DNA of 64,000 nt from Cricetomys ansorgei (GCA_026225945.1 JAMJFZ010001222.1:386501-450500); one strand, 5' to 3'; shown: positions 21,659-33,828, counted from the stretch's first letter. The notes: generated from the letters alone by a model not told the origin. A program made the numbers and translations.

Positions 21659-22404
21659 AATTGTGTTTTTATTTACAAAAAAATATAGATAAAACTTAGG
21701 AGCACATTTATTGAAGGTGAATTATGTTTAAAAGCAGCCTACCAACTAGGGTGGTAAGCTGAATTTTTAAAACAGTTTCTATGGAAGAGATTCCTAATAA
21801 TAAAATTCAAGTCTGTCACTACATAAAAATAAGTGTGACAAGTGAAATATTGTAGCATCATAAAAAGTTCCAAGGCCCAAACTTCTGGGTTATCCAAGGA
21901 GAAAGAAGTCATGGAAATCCAGAGAGAGAGAGAGAGACTGAACATGATAGATCGTGCACCTGAGGCTGTTTCTTCAGGATCATGATACCTTAAGAGTAAC
22001 TTTTCGTACATTTGCCTTAATAACAATTCACAGCATGTACTTTAATTTCTCCACAGAAGCCAAGTACATTATTCTCTGGTCATACTCTATTAACCAGGTT
22101 TTTGATTATTCATGGGACTTCTGGTCCCATTTACTTTAAATAACCAGCAGTTTCCTTTATACTTACAGTTAAAAGGCTGCATTATATCTAATGATAATCA
22201 GTTTTAGAAGGTTAAAGTGATATTTGTTCTTTAATGCTCCAGATAAATATATATATTCCTCTTTATAGCTAAAGAAATGTCTGAATTGCTAGCAACTTTT
22301 GCAGGAGCAGGGAGAGGGAGTGCCTGGGATTCTACCCTTCCTTTGCCACTGATAATAGGTACTTTAAAATGTGTGTGGGTCTGTTCATAAAGGAAGAATA
22401 CAGA

Positions 22405-22612
22405 AGAGTTTCTCAACTTCAGCATCATAGACATTTTGAAACATGATTCTTGGTTGAGAAGGAAAGGAATCCATCCTAAATCTTGTGAGATATTCAGCAG
22501 CATCCCTGAATGGTGCCCACTAGATGCCAGAAGTACCTTTTCCAAATTGTGACAACCAGATATGTTGTCTCTAAACATTGTGTTGCCAGGAGGGCAAACT
22601 AGACCATTGTCA
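22405..22612. mobile_element. Ancient hAT-Charlie element (MER5-like)
   Basis: 'agagtttctcaacttcagcatcatagacattt' through 'attcagcagcatccctgaatgg...actagatgccagaagtacc' to 'attgtgttgccaggagggcaaa'. The order of these motifs matches an old non-autonomous hAT element shared by placental mammals. Confidence 0.65.
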
Positions 22613-23174
22613 TATGGGAAATGCTGAAAGCAAAGCCTATCTCCAGCATAACATTCATTCCCACAAAGCATCAAGGGAAAGTCTGTCAGAAGCCCTGCAA
22701 GATTGCAGTCAACGATACACAGAGACTTCAAATTGGTAATGGAATTTTTCCAGAGACAGCAAACTAACAGAAGATGGTCATAGTTCCTCTTCTCCTTCCT
22801 CAGAATCCTTTTTCAGTGAGTGGACTCAACTCTGTTTAGTCAACCTTAGAAGCCAGGCTATGTTTTGTGGCCTCTTTGGCTGGAAACACAGGCTAATCCT
22901 TGGGAATAGACGGTATTAAAGGTGCTGCTGCTGTGGACATTAGCATTTTCATGATTTGGTGAATAAAACCGACATTGTAGCCACCCACTATCACCCTCTG
23001 TGCAAACTGCCTCTCGATTATTCTGAGAGGAGCAGAGGAAAGCATTATTGTATATCATGGAGCAGGATGATAAAGGGAGCCAAGTTATCAGTAGCAAAAC
23101 CCCACAAGTTTGACCACCTACTTGATTGACAGTCTATAAAGAGGAGGGTCAGCACCTACTGCCACTTAGAATAC

Positions 23175-23600
23175 AAAATAGAACACAACAACTAGATAAC
23201 CACAGAGTTATGTATACATTTGCCTTTTGAACCAGAAGCATCAGTTCTAAGAACTGCAAAGTGACTTAAAAGTTGTTCATTGCTGTGTTGTTTTCAATAG
23301 GAAATAATCCAAACAACCTCAAAGTGGGGACTAATTGAACAAACTAGGGTAGACTCATCTTGAGACACCTAAAAACCGGAAGGAACGAGGGCCATCTCTT
23401 TGTATATCTTTCAGGCTATATATTAAATTAAAAAATACAAAGTTCAGAGCAGTATAATATGTTTTTTATGAAGTTGATAAACTATTAATATATTTTGGTG
23501 TATATTCTGGAGAGGGAGGAGCAGCATGGAGACTAGTGTACATTCAAAATAACTTGAAATACAAAAGAAAAATCTAATTCCTAAAATGTGAAAATTAATT
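23175..23600 (+). mobile_element. Ancient L1 3' region
   Basis: 'gttcattgctgtgttgttttcaataggaaataatcc...aacaacctc...gggactaattgaac' is the L1M 3' part, plus orientation, strongly diverged. Confidence 0.6.
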
Positions 23601-25937
23601 GAAGCAAATGATGTAACTGTGTTAAGTTGCTGTGTCATAACCATACCAAACAAATAACTGAATTACTTAAGAAAATGGCATTTTCACTCAACATTGCCCA
23701 TAGAATACATTCCCTGGATGAACAGATCTACAAAAAGGTCTTAAGCTCCATTCTTATTGCTCATAGAAATATAAATGCTATTATATTCAGACTAATTCCA
23801 TATGTTATATGCAAAAACAAATAGAATTGTTAGGAATGAGGATTTTTCAGGGTAAGTAGAATCCGTGTAATACAAAAGTTGAATTAAAAAACAGTTTATG
23901 GCTTTTTTCTTCTCAAAAATATTTCTTATATCTCAATAAGAAAAATTTTGTACTTATTGAAAAACAAAAGCATTTGCTTGCTTTATCACTTAAGAAGGCC
24001 TAGAGGTGGTGACAATTGTATAGCATAAGATTCTTTACCATTGTGCTGTGCTTTTGATACACTGCTCTCTATAAAAAGGAGATGCTTTGGAGGAAGAGTA
24101 GATTGCATGATGGGATAAAAAATATATGTGTAATGAACCTGAAGTAGTTTGTGGTCCCAGAAATCAAGGAAACTTTCTAAGTCTAAAAGACTAGTGGGAG
24201 AGGACAAAGATACAAAGACATCATCAAGGCATTTAGAGGGGGATAATGTGAGAGCATAAAAAAAACACAATAAGAACTGTACTTGGTTGAAATTCATTGA
24301 TTACATATGAGCTCATGAGTTCATACCTAGATATAACTTGGGCAATAATCTGAATACCATCAATTACATAAAAAATTGACTTTATTCTGCCTCTCCTGTA
24401 TGAATTCTATTTCGTGGTCTCTTATCCTGGCTTACCCCCTTGAAAACTGAACCTAAGACAAGGGCTTACTTTTTGGGCAGTTGTTTTTGGACAGTGATCT
24501 CAGGAAATAGCAGTGGATAACTAGAGAAAGTGAAACAAGGAAAGTCAATATGAGAGTGTTCTTGAATTAGTCATCACTGCGGGCAGTGAGGCCTTGAGCC
24601 ATGGAGAATATACTTCATAATTGCTAGCTTGATGTAAGAAGAGAGTAGTTATTTACCATCGTGCACCTTTAGTTGGTCCAAGTTTCCTTTGGGGCTTTGG
24701 CTCCTTCACACCTCTAAGGTATAATGTGTGTGTTAGGCAAATGTGTCCCCCACTTCCTTGAATCTGAGGAGGTTGTGGTAGAGAGGCAGAAAATGAGATG
24801 TGTACATGTCCCAAGTGTATGCAAATGTATACAAAAAGGAGAGGTGCTATTGAGTAATGGTTGTATAAACAGGTAGCCACAGACAGGGCCACAGCAAAGG
24901 TGGGCTGGGAGGATGTAAAACGGGGAACAGGCCTCTCCTAGTGGGATAACCAAATTGTCTAGATGGATGAGAAAAAGTTCTTCACGGTAAAAAGTAATTC
25001 CATTGAATAAAAAAGGGTAGAATTACAGAACCATGATTTTGTAATTCTTTGTAGATTCTTTGATTCAAGTATCAGTCATTCACCAGGGAGAGGCTGGTAG
25101 AGTACTTTGCCCAGGAGAACCTGGGCTGGCACCCTCTGTAACTAGTAGTCACTCTTGGTGTCAACAGGGGAGGTCCGTGGACACATACCTCCTGATGGCG
25201 GGCGTTAAGAAGCACACACCATCACCGCAGCAATATTTTATCTAAAATCATTGGATCAGGATTCCATTAACTCTCTAGTTTCCAATCTTTAGCAATTGTA
25301 GGCGGGAGCATAACAAATAAAATGCCATTGTAAGAAAGTCAATCGGCATATCCCTCCCATGTAATAACTGTAAGCAAACTGCCAGAGTTTCTCCAACAAG
25401 ACAAGAAGAGAATGAGTAAAAGGATTCCTCTAGATGGAATTTTTAAGAAATTTAACTAACCACATGCAATATACAGACTTGTTTGGACCTCAGTCTGACA
25501 AGCTGACTATAAAAACTCAAATTTGAATATGCTTTTGATATATCAAATACTGCAAAGTAGTTATTAATGAATGTAGATCTGTAAGAAAATGTCAACGTTT
25601 TAAAATGATGCACACTAAAGCAATATAGCAGTAAGATAACAATGTCAGGAATTTGCCTTAGGGCATAGAAGCCAAGGTCTGGGGACCTAGGCCTGTGGCC
25701 CTAGCTCCTTACCAGGATGAAGCCAGAGGATGGTAAGATCAAGGCCTGCCTGGGCTTCGGTGTGAACTTTGGGCCAGTCTGAGCAAGTTGTACAACTCTT
25801 AATAAAGAACAACCACTTGAGGAAGAGAAAACGAATGAAACAAATACTCTAAAATCTAGGAAACATTTGATTTGGGGTTCTAGACAAATAGTATTCATTT
25901 TACTATTCTATTCTATGTGCAAATATAAGAAAAATAA
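23601..25937. other. 2.3 kb of intergenic DNA without recognised elements
   Basis: No SINE, LTR, tandem repeat or gene was recognised. A weak B1/RSINE-like patch may lie near 25690-25800 ('gatggtaagatcaaggcctgcctgggctt'). Reading frames are short and not gene-like. Confidence 0.45.
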
Positions 25938-26050
25938 TTGTTTTTGAGACAGGTGTCACTGTATAGCCCAGGCTTATGTGAAACTTCTGATACTCATACC
26001 TCAGCCCCACAAGTGCTGGAATTACAGTGTATGCCCCATGTCCAGCACAA
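25938..26050 (-). mobile_element. B1-related SINE
   Basis: 'tttttgagacaggtgtcactgtatagccc...agtgctggaattacagtgt'. An old reverse B1. Confidence 0.8.
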
Positions 26051-26439
26051 TTAAAATGTGAAAAAGCAACTAAGTGTCTTCAACTCTATTTTATAATAGA
26101 AGGAAGTCAAATAACTGGGTCAAATTTTTACAAATAGAAAGAGGAAGAGTCAGAATTAAAGTTAGCTCATCTCTCTCCTCCTGTATTGTGTTACTTTGAA
26201 AGTATAATATATTTTACATATTTATTCATTTATTTTCCAATTTCAGGTACACATAATTTTTCTTGATACAGTTTTATCACTGGTCCGTGCATGTTGCCAG
26301 ACTACCTCCTGATAGTCTCATACACTATTTTTCCAAATTGACTATGGGCCAGTCTTTGTGATCAGTAACATCTCACAGAGATGGTATTTTGCCAATGTTA
26401 GCTTTTTAAAGTTGGGCATAAAATAAATAAAATATTGAC

Positions 26440-26760
26440 AGTAACTTCCTGCTCTCCATGGAGACATTTCTCATTCTATTTGTTCTGCTTCTCTACCCTG
26501 AAGTTGTCTTTATCTTTGATTTATCATTCCCTAAAAATATTATTTAATAACATATGTATTCCTAAAAATATACCATTTAGCTTGTTATTTTTAACTTAAA
26601 AAGGAAGTTCTATGCTAGTGGCAACTTTTTATCTCTTTTATTTACTCAACATTATTTTGCTGAAATTCACTTGTAGCTGTGTGTATAGCGGCGTTCATTC
26701 ACTGCCACTGCTCTAGGGCATCTGTTGTGTGACAATACCACCTTTTCTGTAGTCGCTTGT
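26440..26760 (-). mobile_element. Probable ancient LINE fragment
   Basis: 'cttgtagctgtgtgtatagcggcgttcattcactgcc' and the continuation at 27190-27400 ('ccaaacaactttccaaagtagt') resemble a reversed L1M 3' region split by a younger insertion. Confidence 0.4.
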
Positions 26761-26779
26761 CAGGAAATATTTTGATTAC

Positions 26780-27186
26780 TTCCATATATATGCATATATA
26801 TAAACATATACGTGTGTGTTACTGTGTAGTGTGTTTAAGGTGTATGTATATGTGTATGTATGCATATTCTCATGTGGGGGCACATGTTTGTGTGATCACA
26901 TGTGCACATGTGTGCACATGGGTGTGGAAGCCAGGGATTGAAGTAGACTGTCTTCCTTGATCACTCTCACCTTATTTATGTAGCAGAGAATCCAGCTGGA
27001 TCCAGAGCCTGACACTTGGGCTATTCCAGCTAGGCAAATTGCCTCTGGAACCCCGCCTCCACCTCCTGAGCATGGGGCCTGCAAATGGTTACCACTATGC
27101 CTTCTTGACACTTTCCCTGGCTTCTGGGAATCGAAGCTCCAATCCTGGCACTTGCTGAACACTCGCTTCATCTGCCACGCCCCTTC
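26780..27186 (-). mobile_element. TG-rich tract plus rodent SINE-like repeat
   Basis: A tatatg/tgtgtg-rich stretch (26785-26925) followed by 'actgtcttccttgatcactctcaccttatt' and a body like that at 17.8 kb. It sits inside the LINE fragment. Confidence 0.55.
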
Positions 27187-27399
27187 CCCAACATAAACAG
27201 ATTTTCTGTTAGAACAGTTCCATCATGAACAGGTTTATGGATGTGTCCAGGTGCATTGGCAAAGATCATGTTCAGCAATAGAATCTGCTCTTGGATATGT
27301 GAATATTCAGCTTTATAATAAATTCTTCCAAACAACTTTCCAAAGTAGTTTTCTAGTTTATACGTTATCAGCCACTTATGAGGAATCCTTTTGATCAGA

Positions 27400-28207
27400 T
27401 CTTCTCAAGACTGGATATTGTCAGAGTTCTGAAGAATCCCAACAAACTGCTATCTGCTGTAATCTCCTTACAGTAAGGCTCTGCTTTTATCTTTTCACTT
27501 TTACTGACTGCACTTTCTCCTTGCAGATAGAGAAGTCTTTAAAGCCATAACTCTTCATTGCGCGTTCTCTTTCCCACATGCTCATTCCTCATATTCACAG
27601 GAACCTTTTCTTGCCATTTCCTCCTAATATCTGAAGTGTTTGACCTTAGCATTTAGGGAGGAAATGGACCAAGACCCACTCTCCTTCTTCTAGTTTCTCT
27701 CCCTACAGGGCCACAGTGTGGGATTGACTAGCAGGGCTGCTAGTTAATTTCACACTAGGCTTAGCTCAACAGGAGAAGCTGCTCCTTTTCTTTTACAAAG
27801 ACTCTTTGCAGGACTATTTTCTTTTAGAAACTTGAATTGGGAAGATTTCTGCTGAGGTTTTCACCTAAACATAAACAATATTCTGAAAGGCCAGCCACCT
27901 GCATTTTATAGCTCTGTCCTGAATAAGTATATGGCCATAAGGCTCATCATTTAACTCCTCTGAGTTTAATGTTACTTATCTTTAAAAAAAAAAAAAAAGT
28001 AGGTAGTCCCTTGGTTCCTTTTAAGTGCCAAGTGATCTTAAACAAAATTAAGTAGTAGACTGAGCCTTGGGGTCATTTTCTTCTCTCTCTGTCTTCACCT
28101 CTCTCTCCTTGACTAGACTGATTGTAGTATTAGCCTTGGTTCAGATTTGAAGTCTACATGGAGGATTTCAAAAAGTACCCTGTTATGCTGCGTTTCCTTT
28201 CTTCTCG
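27400..28207. other. Unassigned intergenic DNA
   Basis: No repeat or gene recognised, apart from a poly(A) run at about 27984-27998. Confidence 0.4.
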
Positions 28208-28345
28208 CTCTCTTTTTTTTTTTTTTGTTCTTTTTTTTTTTTTTGAGACAGATGCTCATGTAGCTGTCCTTGAACTTGCTATATAGCTAAGGATGACATT
28301 GAACTTCTAACTTTCCTGCCTCTACCTGCCAAGAGTTAGGATCAC
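28208..28345 (-). mobile_element. B1/RSINE-like SINE
   Basis: Two poly(T) runs then 'gagacagatgctcatgtagctgtccttgaacttgctatatag'. Reverse orientation, diverged. Confidence 0.7.
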
Positions 28346-28928
28346 TAAGTCCCACTAGCAAGATTCTTTAGGTATTGTGTATGCCACTGCCTCCCAAATG
28401 CTTATACTGTTTTTGTTGGTACTATATAGTATCTGTAGTCAATTGAATGAATAATAAATAAGTTAGTTAGGTCCTTATTCTCCATTCCCATATTCACACA
28501 GCAGTCTTGGAGAGTTTTTGAATTGAGTTTTATGTGTCACCATGCCATCTGAATCAAAGTCTCTGGGCTTGAGGACCAGATACCAGTATTTTTCAAATAC
28601 TCTCCAGGAATTTCTAGGCATGTTGGGGACCACTGTTCTGAATGATAATCTAGCTTTTTACTGTTCTTCCTTTTCCTCCCTCTCCTTTCTTTCTCTTCTC
28701 TTCCCTTCCCTTTACTCCTCACCTTCATTTTTTTCTCGGCTTTTTCCTTTTTTAGAGAAAGGTAGATAAGACTCCATTTTCTAGAATTCTGGTGAATTCT
28801 AATATATATTATAATATATAATATATTTTACTTTGTTGTATAAAATGTGAGGTAAAGGGGAATTAGGGCATACCATATTTAATAAATATAGGCATATATG
28901 TTTATATATATTGAATACAGTATATACC

Positions 28929-28933
<5 letters not shown>

Positions 28934-28962
<29 letters not shown>
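28934..28962 (+). repeat. (AC)n microsatellite with AT-rich flank
   Basis: About 14 ac units, next to an alternating AT stretch (28800-28925). Confidence 0.95.
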
Positions 28963-28965
<3 letters not shown>

Positions 28966-29257
28966 GTATAATGTTCAAATTATACAGTGCCGTGGCATGA
29001 TATCAGCAATGGATGCCCTAGAGGATCTAACTACTAAAGGCTATGAACAGATTTCTTCTGTCTTAAAACACATTTTTTCCTCCACATTGGACAATCTGTC
29101 AATCAGGGCTACACAAACATCAGTGTCATCAGTTAATGATAAGAAATCACTTTTCATGCATTTATAGAAAAGCCAGTCAAGGTTTTAATAAATAGGTCAG
29201 GGTGGAGCACTATGTAGACTCACCCTAATTTCTTTCTAGAAATAACTAGAAAAGGAG

Positions 29258-29430
29258 AGCTAGAGAGATGGCTCAGCATTTAGAGTACTTCTGCCCTTAC
29301 AGAGAACCCCACTTGAGCTCCCAGCACCCTCACAGTGGCTTACAACTCCAGTTCCAGAGGATCCAGTGCCCTCTTGTGGCCTCCGCAAGGATGAGGCATG
29401 CACAGTGCACACACAAGACAACACGAAGAG
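29258..29430 (+). mobile_element. B3 SINE
   Basis: 'agctagagagatggctcagcat...gagctcccagcaccctcacag...actccagttccagaggatcc' and 'ggcatgcacagtgcacac'. A full B3. Confidence 0.9.
29365..29381 (-). promoter_or_regulatory. CTCF-like motif inside a B3
   Basis: The minus strand reads GGCCACAAGAGGGCACT, a near-consensus CTCF core. B2/B3 SINEs are known carriers of CTCF sites in rodents. Occupancy not known. Confidence 0.5.
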
Positions 29431-29892
29431 GGAAAGTGGGGTTCTGTTAGTAGCAATGCTAACATAGAAGCAGTGACATCAACTTGATGGATTGCCAAGA
29501 ATTTGCTAAAGATTATTTGAAGATCAGGTGGTGAGGGTAAATCATGTAGGCTGATTCCCAGAAACCCATGTAAGAGAGATGTCACTGTCAACTACCATGG
29601 TATCAGAGTTGTTCCTTAAGATTGTCCTTGTTTAAATCACCCCGAAGAACTCTGCTGTATTCTGTTCTTTGAAATCATGCCATAAATAAACATCTGTAGT
29701 AAATATGTTTGAACATTATGGGGCTTGTAGGACTATGTTGGGAGTAAATGGTTTGAAGTGCATGACAAAATAAAAGGAATATGTTGGTGCCAAAAGCACT
29801 AAGAGTCACTTTATTTTTCCAAGAATAAAAGAGACTAGGTCTCTAAAGTCTAAACAAAGAATAACTACAAAAGCTGTTCTTTCCGTGGACAG

Positions 29893-30128
29893 TGACAGAG
29901 CTTGGTGATTAAGAGGTCAGACATGGGAGCCAGATGCCCTGTGTTTGAATTCCAGCTTTGCAATTAACTAGAAGTGCAACATTGAAAAAATTCTCTAAAC
30001 TCCCAGTACTGTGGTTTTCTTATTTGTAAAATGGGAAGAATAATAATAAGCACTATCGATGGGCACTTATTAAGATTACCATGAGCTCATAAATACAAGG
30101 AGCTTAAATCAGTGGCTGGCATAGGATA
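29893..30128 (+). mobile_element. MIR SINE, nearly full length
   Basis: 'gcttggtgattaagaggtcagacatgggagccagatg...tgaattccagctttgc...ttatttgtaaaatggg...taataataagcac...cagtggctggcatag', in MIR order from head to tail. Confidence 0.9.
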
Positions 30129-30391
30129 AGCTTATAATACAAACTCCCTTTGGCCTCCATTATTCAAGGGAAGGGCTCTTTACCTTCAAACCAAAGAGAA
30201 ATATAAAGCGCTTTTATTTCTTATACTTTTAGGAAAACAGCTGCTTTTAATTCCAGAACAAATAATGCAATTTACCCGCCTAGCATAAGCCCACAGATGC
30301 GGACAGAAGACGACTGAACCGCCGTGCTACTCTTGAATGTCACAGTGATTTTGTTTTAAGGCTTTTACCACTTACAAGGCTTAGAATTTGA

Positions 30392-30541
30392 TTTTTTTAA
30401 AATTTGAGACATGATCTAATTCTAGCCCAGGCTGACCTGGAACTCACTATGTAGCCCAGGCTAGCATCGAGCTCACCCCAATCCTCCTGTGTTGTCTTTG
30501 GTATTGCTGGAATTACAGGCATGAGCTACTATACCAGCTTT
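30392..30541 (-). mobile_element. B1-related SINE
   Basis: 'tttgagacatgatctaattctagcccaggctgacctgg...gctggaattacaggcatgagc'. Reverse, old subtype. Confidence 0.85.
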
Positions 30542-30596
30542 TCATAATCTAATTTCAGAGATTATTATTTATTATCAAAGACACCTTTTAAAATTA

Positions 30597-30806
30597 TTTG
30601 TGTGTGTGTGTGTTTGTGTGCGCACGCACGTGCCTGAGTGCATGTATGTATATCACATCTTCCGGAGTCCTGCAGAGGTCAGAAGTGGGCATTGGAGCCC
30701 TGGAACTGTAGTTACAAGTTACCATGGGAGCTGCTATATGGGTGCTAGGAACTGAACTGCAAGAGCAGTGAATGCCCTTAGCTGCTGAGCCATCTGTCCA
30801 GCCCTG
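30597..30806 (-). mobile_element. B3 SINE
   Basis: The TG-rich tail at the left is followed by 'gtcctgcagaggtcagaag...ggtgctaggaactgaactgc...gctgctgagccatctgtccagccc'. Confidence 0.9.
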
Positions 30807-30892
30807 AAGAGAGCTTTTGAATTAGGCTTCTTGTGGTATTTCTTGCGAGATATATATATATCTCCACCCTGGTTTAAGTTGGTTTTTTTTTT

Positions 30893-31086
30893 CCTTTTTA
30901 AAGAGATTTATTTTGTTTCTAATGTTCTATACATGTATATGTGACTTGAGTGCAGGTGCCTGAAGAGGCAGAGGTCATCTGGAGCTGGAGTTCCAGGCGG
31001 TTGTGAGTTACCTGACATGGGCGCTGGTATCTCGGGCCTCTGAGTGAGCAATGTGTGCTCCTAACCACTGAATCCTCTCTCCAGCT
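30893..31086 (-). mobile_element. B3 SINE
   Basis: 'taaagagatttattttg...gaggcagaggtcatctggagctggag...ccactgaatcctctctccagct'. Confidence 0.85.
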
Positions 31087-31384
31087 ATACTGTTGAGAAA
31101 GCTAAACTTCACTCCAAACTAAGAAAAATAGAGCAATAAACCCTTATGCAGTTTGGACAATTATCAGAATTTTGTATTCTCCTTTCCAAAAATGCTGGAA
31201 TATTGTTAATCAAATCTCAGATATTACAATGTAAATATTTCAAAAATAAAGACCTCCTTTAAAAAAATAAAGTAACCCCAGGATAATTATGTCTAACAAA
31301 ATTACCAAAATTCTTAGTATTCAAATGGCTTCAGAAATGCCTTTATTATAATTTACCTTCTTCAAGTTTCTATCTGGCTTTGTA

Positions 31385-31600
31385 TTGTGGACGACGTTTA
31401 ACGTACCCTACAGGGACACAAGTCGCTGCAGGTGCCATTTGAAATGCCACCATCATAATAAACGCCAGAGGAATGGGTCTTACAGTAGGTCTGGGTATTT
31501 TTGTAACACTGGCCTAGAATTCTATCACATGGCATTAGATTATTTTGCTACTGGAGAAAATAAAGCTTCTAAAGTAGTTGCAGCATACCAATGCCGAACG
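31385..31600. other. Unexplained stretch with open frame (31385-31642, plus), no recognised family
   Basis: This 200-bp sequence is not AT-only. It has CpGs and a plus-strand frame of 85 codons starting MWTTFNVPYRDTS, which runs into the adjoining B3. I do not recognise the peptide. It could be an old retrocopy, an unlisted repeat or a conserved non-coding segment. The frame ending inside a SINE argues against a real gene. Confidence 0.3.
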
Positions 31601-31756
31601 AAGCTCAGTGGCTACAGCACCGACGCAAGCCTCCTGAGCTGAGTTCCCGCCCCGGAGCCGGCACGGCGGAAGGAGAGCGACTCCTGAAGCTGTCTTCTGA
31701 TCTCCACACACACACACCTGTAATTGTACGCACACATCAGCGCGCGGAAATAAACA
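31600..31756 (+). mobile_element. B3-type SINE with high CpG
   Basis: 'gaagctcagtggctacagcac...cctcctgagctgagttccc...ggaaggagagcgactcctgaag...gatctccacacacacac', ending 'ggaaataaac'. The number of surviving CpGs (for example tcagcgcgcgg) is unusually high for an old SINE. Confidence 0.7.
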
Positions 31757-32489
31757 CTTAAGTGTTTAAAACATTGAAATGGTCGTGATGCAGAATGCAG
31801 AAGGAGCCTCTGTGGCCATCCGCGCCCCTCTGTGCGGGTGTCTGTCTTCAGAGTCTTCTGGGTGTGGTTCCAGCTGTTCGTTATTCCCCCACCTTCTTCC
31901 TTAAAAATATTTCTACAGGACTTATTTGTGACATTTTCACTTTGGTTCTCACGTCTTACAACCATGTACCAGGGTTGGTTGGTTTGTTTTTATTTCTCTC
32001 CTAAACCGTTTGTATACCTTTGAAGGCTCTGAGTTTTTACTGGACTTCATTTTTAGTATTTTTAATGGTGATGTAATGACTGCCAAAGCAGCCCCCAAGT
32101 GTTTGAATGAGGAGACACTTGGTAATTACTTTATAGGTTATTTATAATTATCAGAATAAATAAGGTTTTCCTCTCAAAGTAGGTGGACAGGAAATAAGTA
32201 GCAAAGGTAGTATTTAGGCAGATAAACTGTTAATATGTTTTTATGGAGGAATTCTAAAAATAAATGCAGCCACATCATTCGATGGATTCCTACTATATAC
32301 CCCTTTGCAGCCAGGAAAGCAAATAAGAAAAACGTCTTCATTGATTAGACTCTTGAAATAGTTGTTTTATCTCGCCTACTTATTTTCTCAAGTCTGATTT
32401 ATTATCACAAAATCAGTATTGCTGGATTATTTATTTATTTATTTATTTTTGTAATACCATTTCTGAAAGCTATACAGAATAGCTAAGAT
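31757..32489. other. AT-rich intergenic DNA with a TTTA tract
   Basis: The only recognised feature is a tttattta run at about 32424-32449. Confidence 0.45.
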
Positions 32490-32612
32490 CCAAAACTCTA
32501 GAATCAAATGAAAGGGATTCAAATCCTGGTTTCATTTTTTCTTGACTGTGTCTGTGAGGAAGTCATTTAGCCTCCTGAGCCCTGGTTTCTTCATGTGTAA
32601 AATAGACATACA
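32490..32612 (+). mobile_element. MIR SINE
   Basis: 'gattcaaatcctggtttcat...gaggaagtcatttagcctcctgagccctgg...catgtgtaaaatag'. Confidence 0.75.
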
Positions 32613-32627
32613 CACATTAAAGAAAAT

Positions 32628-32737
32628 GAGAGAGAGAGAGAGGGAGAGAGAGAGAGAGAAGAAGGAGGAGGAGGAGGAGGAGGAGGAGGAGGAAGAGGAG
32701 GAAGAGGAAGAGGAGGAGGGAGGGAGGAGGAGGAGGA
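32628..32737 (+). repeat. (GA)n/(GGA)n purine tract
   Basis: ga repeats pass into gga/gaa repeats, about 110 purines in a row. The poly-Glu or poly-Pro readings are artefacts. Confidence 0.97.
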
Positions 32738-32741
32738 ATAA

Positions 32742-33418
32742 AATGCCTGGGTTCCTGTGTGATGTCCAGGTGCCTGTGAGACGGCTGGGTACCTGCGTGT
32801 TTGGGTGGTGAGGCCCAGCTTCAGGTTGAACTTGGTCATGCTTGATCTCAAGGTAATGTGGTCCAGGTGAAATGTCTATGAATGTTGCAGAAGTTAGTTT
32901 CTAGTTCTGGTTAAAATGGTTGTTTTGTGCATTGTTAGGTGATGAACTGCCTAGGCCTTGGAATTTTGTATTATCTGCAGGTGTTTGCTTTATGTAAAAG
33001 ATGTTTGATTCCTCATGATCTGCATTTGCTATCAATAGAACGCCTGAAGAGCTTCTGCTTCAATAAGAACCCCTGAGATCAGATGAACAAGGTTTCACTG
33101 TCCAGAAAGGTGCTTGCCATGACAGGTGGTTCCCTCTCTTGAGGTCTGGCAGGGTTTGTACCTATGAAAATGCCTCCTTGTCTTTAGTGCTGAGCACACC
33201 ATAAGGTGTACTACTACACATGATCAGAGTGGCCTGCTACCTCCAAACACCATGGTGATACCTGCAATCTATACTCTCACCACATAGGCTGGACATTATT
33301 TTATTTTTCCTTAAGGGCACAGGGGTGGAAGGATGGACCAGAGAGGAATGGGAAGAGGGTGTGATGGAGATACATTGCATGAAACTCAAGTAATTAACAA
33401 AAGTATTATGAAAAAAGT
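32742..33418 (+). mobile_element. L1 3' untranslated region, copy A, split by an LTR
   Basis: Aligns with 36712-37400: both have 'gcctgtg...gatgtc' units, 'cttcaggttgaactt(g/t)gtca(t/c)gctt', 'accatggt' and the terminal 'gatacattg(c/t)atgaaactca'. Copy A has only about three of the 19-bp units. The 3' terminal motif matches rodent L1 ends. Confidence 0.65.
32883..33218 (+). mobile_element. Solo LTR, same family as 10628-10912
   Basis: Starts TGTTGCAG and ends ACTACA, 336 bp, collinear with the 5' LTR at 10.6 kb ('ttgtctttagtgctgagcacacc' versus 'ttgtctctcttggctgagtcacc' near the 3' end). No primer binding site follows. The flanks tatgaa (32877-32882) and catgat (33219-33224) look like a decayed 6-bp target duplication. 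The uninterrupted relative at 37.1 kb shows the empty site. Confidence 0.85.
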
Positions 33419-33527
33419 TAAGATAAAATATATAAATATATCCCTTTGTAGTACATTTATGTTTGACAAATATTCACCCCTATTCCCCTTGAGAATGTGG
33501 TTAGAAGTCACAGTGTGTTGATTCCGA

Positions 33528-33828
33528 GACTAGCTTCATGTAGTTCCGTTCGCTTTCATGCACTTCTACCAGCACCATGAGAAGAACATACCTCGAGGAG
33601 CTACAAAAGGAAAAGCATGGGCACAGACCTGACTCAGCATGCACCCTGGATTCACCAGGCCCACAGCCTCAGCAAGAGCTGGGCAGCAATGCTCAGCCTA
33701 GAACATGTAAACTTAGTTGGCCTGTAAACTGATAGGAAAGAGAGCTATCACGCTAAGTTGCTGGGTTTTTGAGAGGTTTTCCGCAATGGTTAAATTTACA
33801 GCAGTAAATGCTTACTAAGACATAAAAT
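33528..33828 (+). mobile_element. MLT1-like MaLR LTR
   Basis: 'tcgctttcatgcacttctaccagcaccatgagaagaac...ccaggcccacagcctcag...gctgggtttttgagaggtttt'. The order fits the 3' part of an ancient MLT1-type LTR. Name uncertain. Confidence 0.5.

Noticed and set aside
22231..22731. 166-codon minus-strand frame
   Set aside because: It lies across an ancient hAT-type element; no protein family recognised.
25690..25870. Possible B1/RSINE copy
   Set aside because: A single short match to the B1 core ('gatcaaggcctgcctgggct'); ends cannot be placed.
28898..29167. Frame containing a plausible-looking 60-residue segment after the AC repeat
   Set aside because: I could not match it to any family. The first half is a dinucleotide repeat and there is no start or splice support.
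32542..32851. Poly-Glu (plus) and poly-Pro (minus) frames
   Set aside because: Pure artefacts of the GA/GGA microsatellite.
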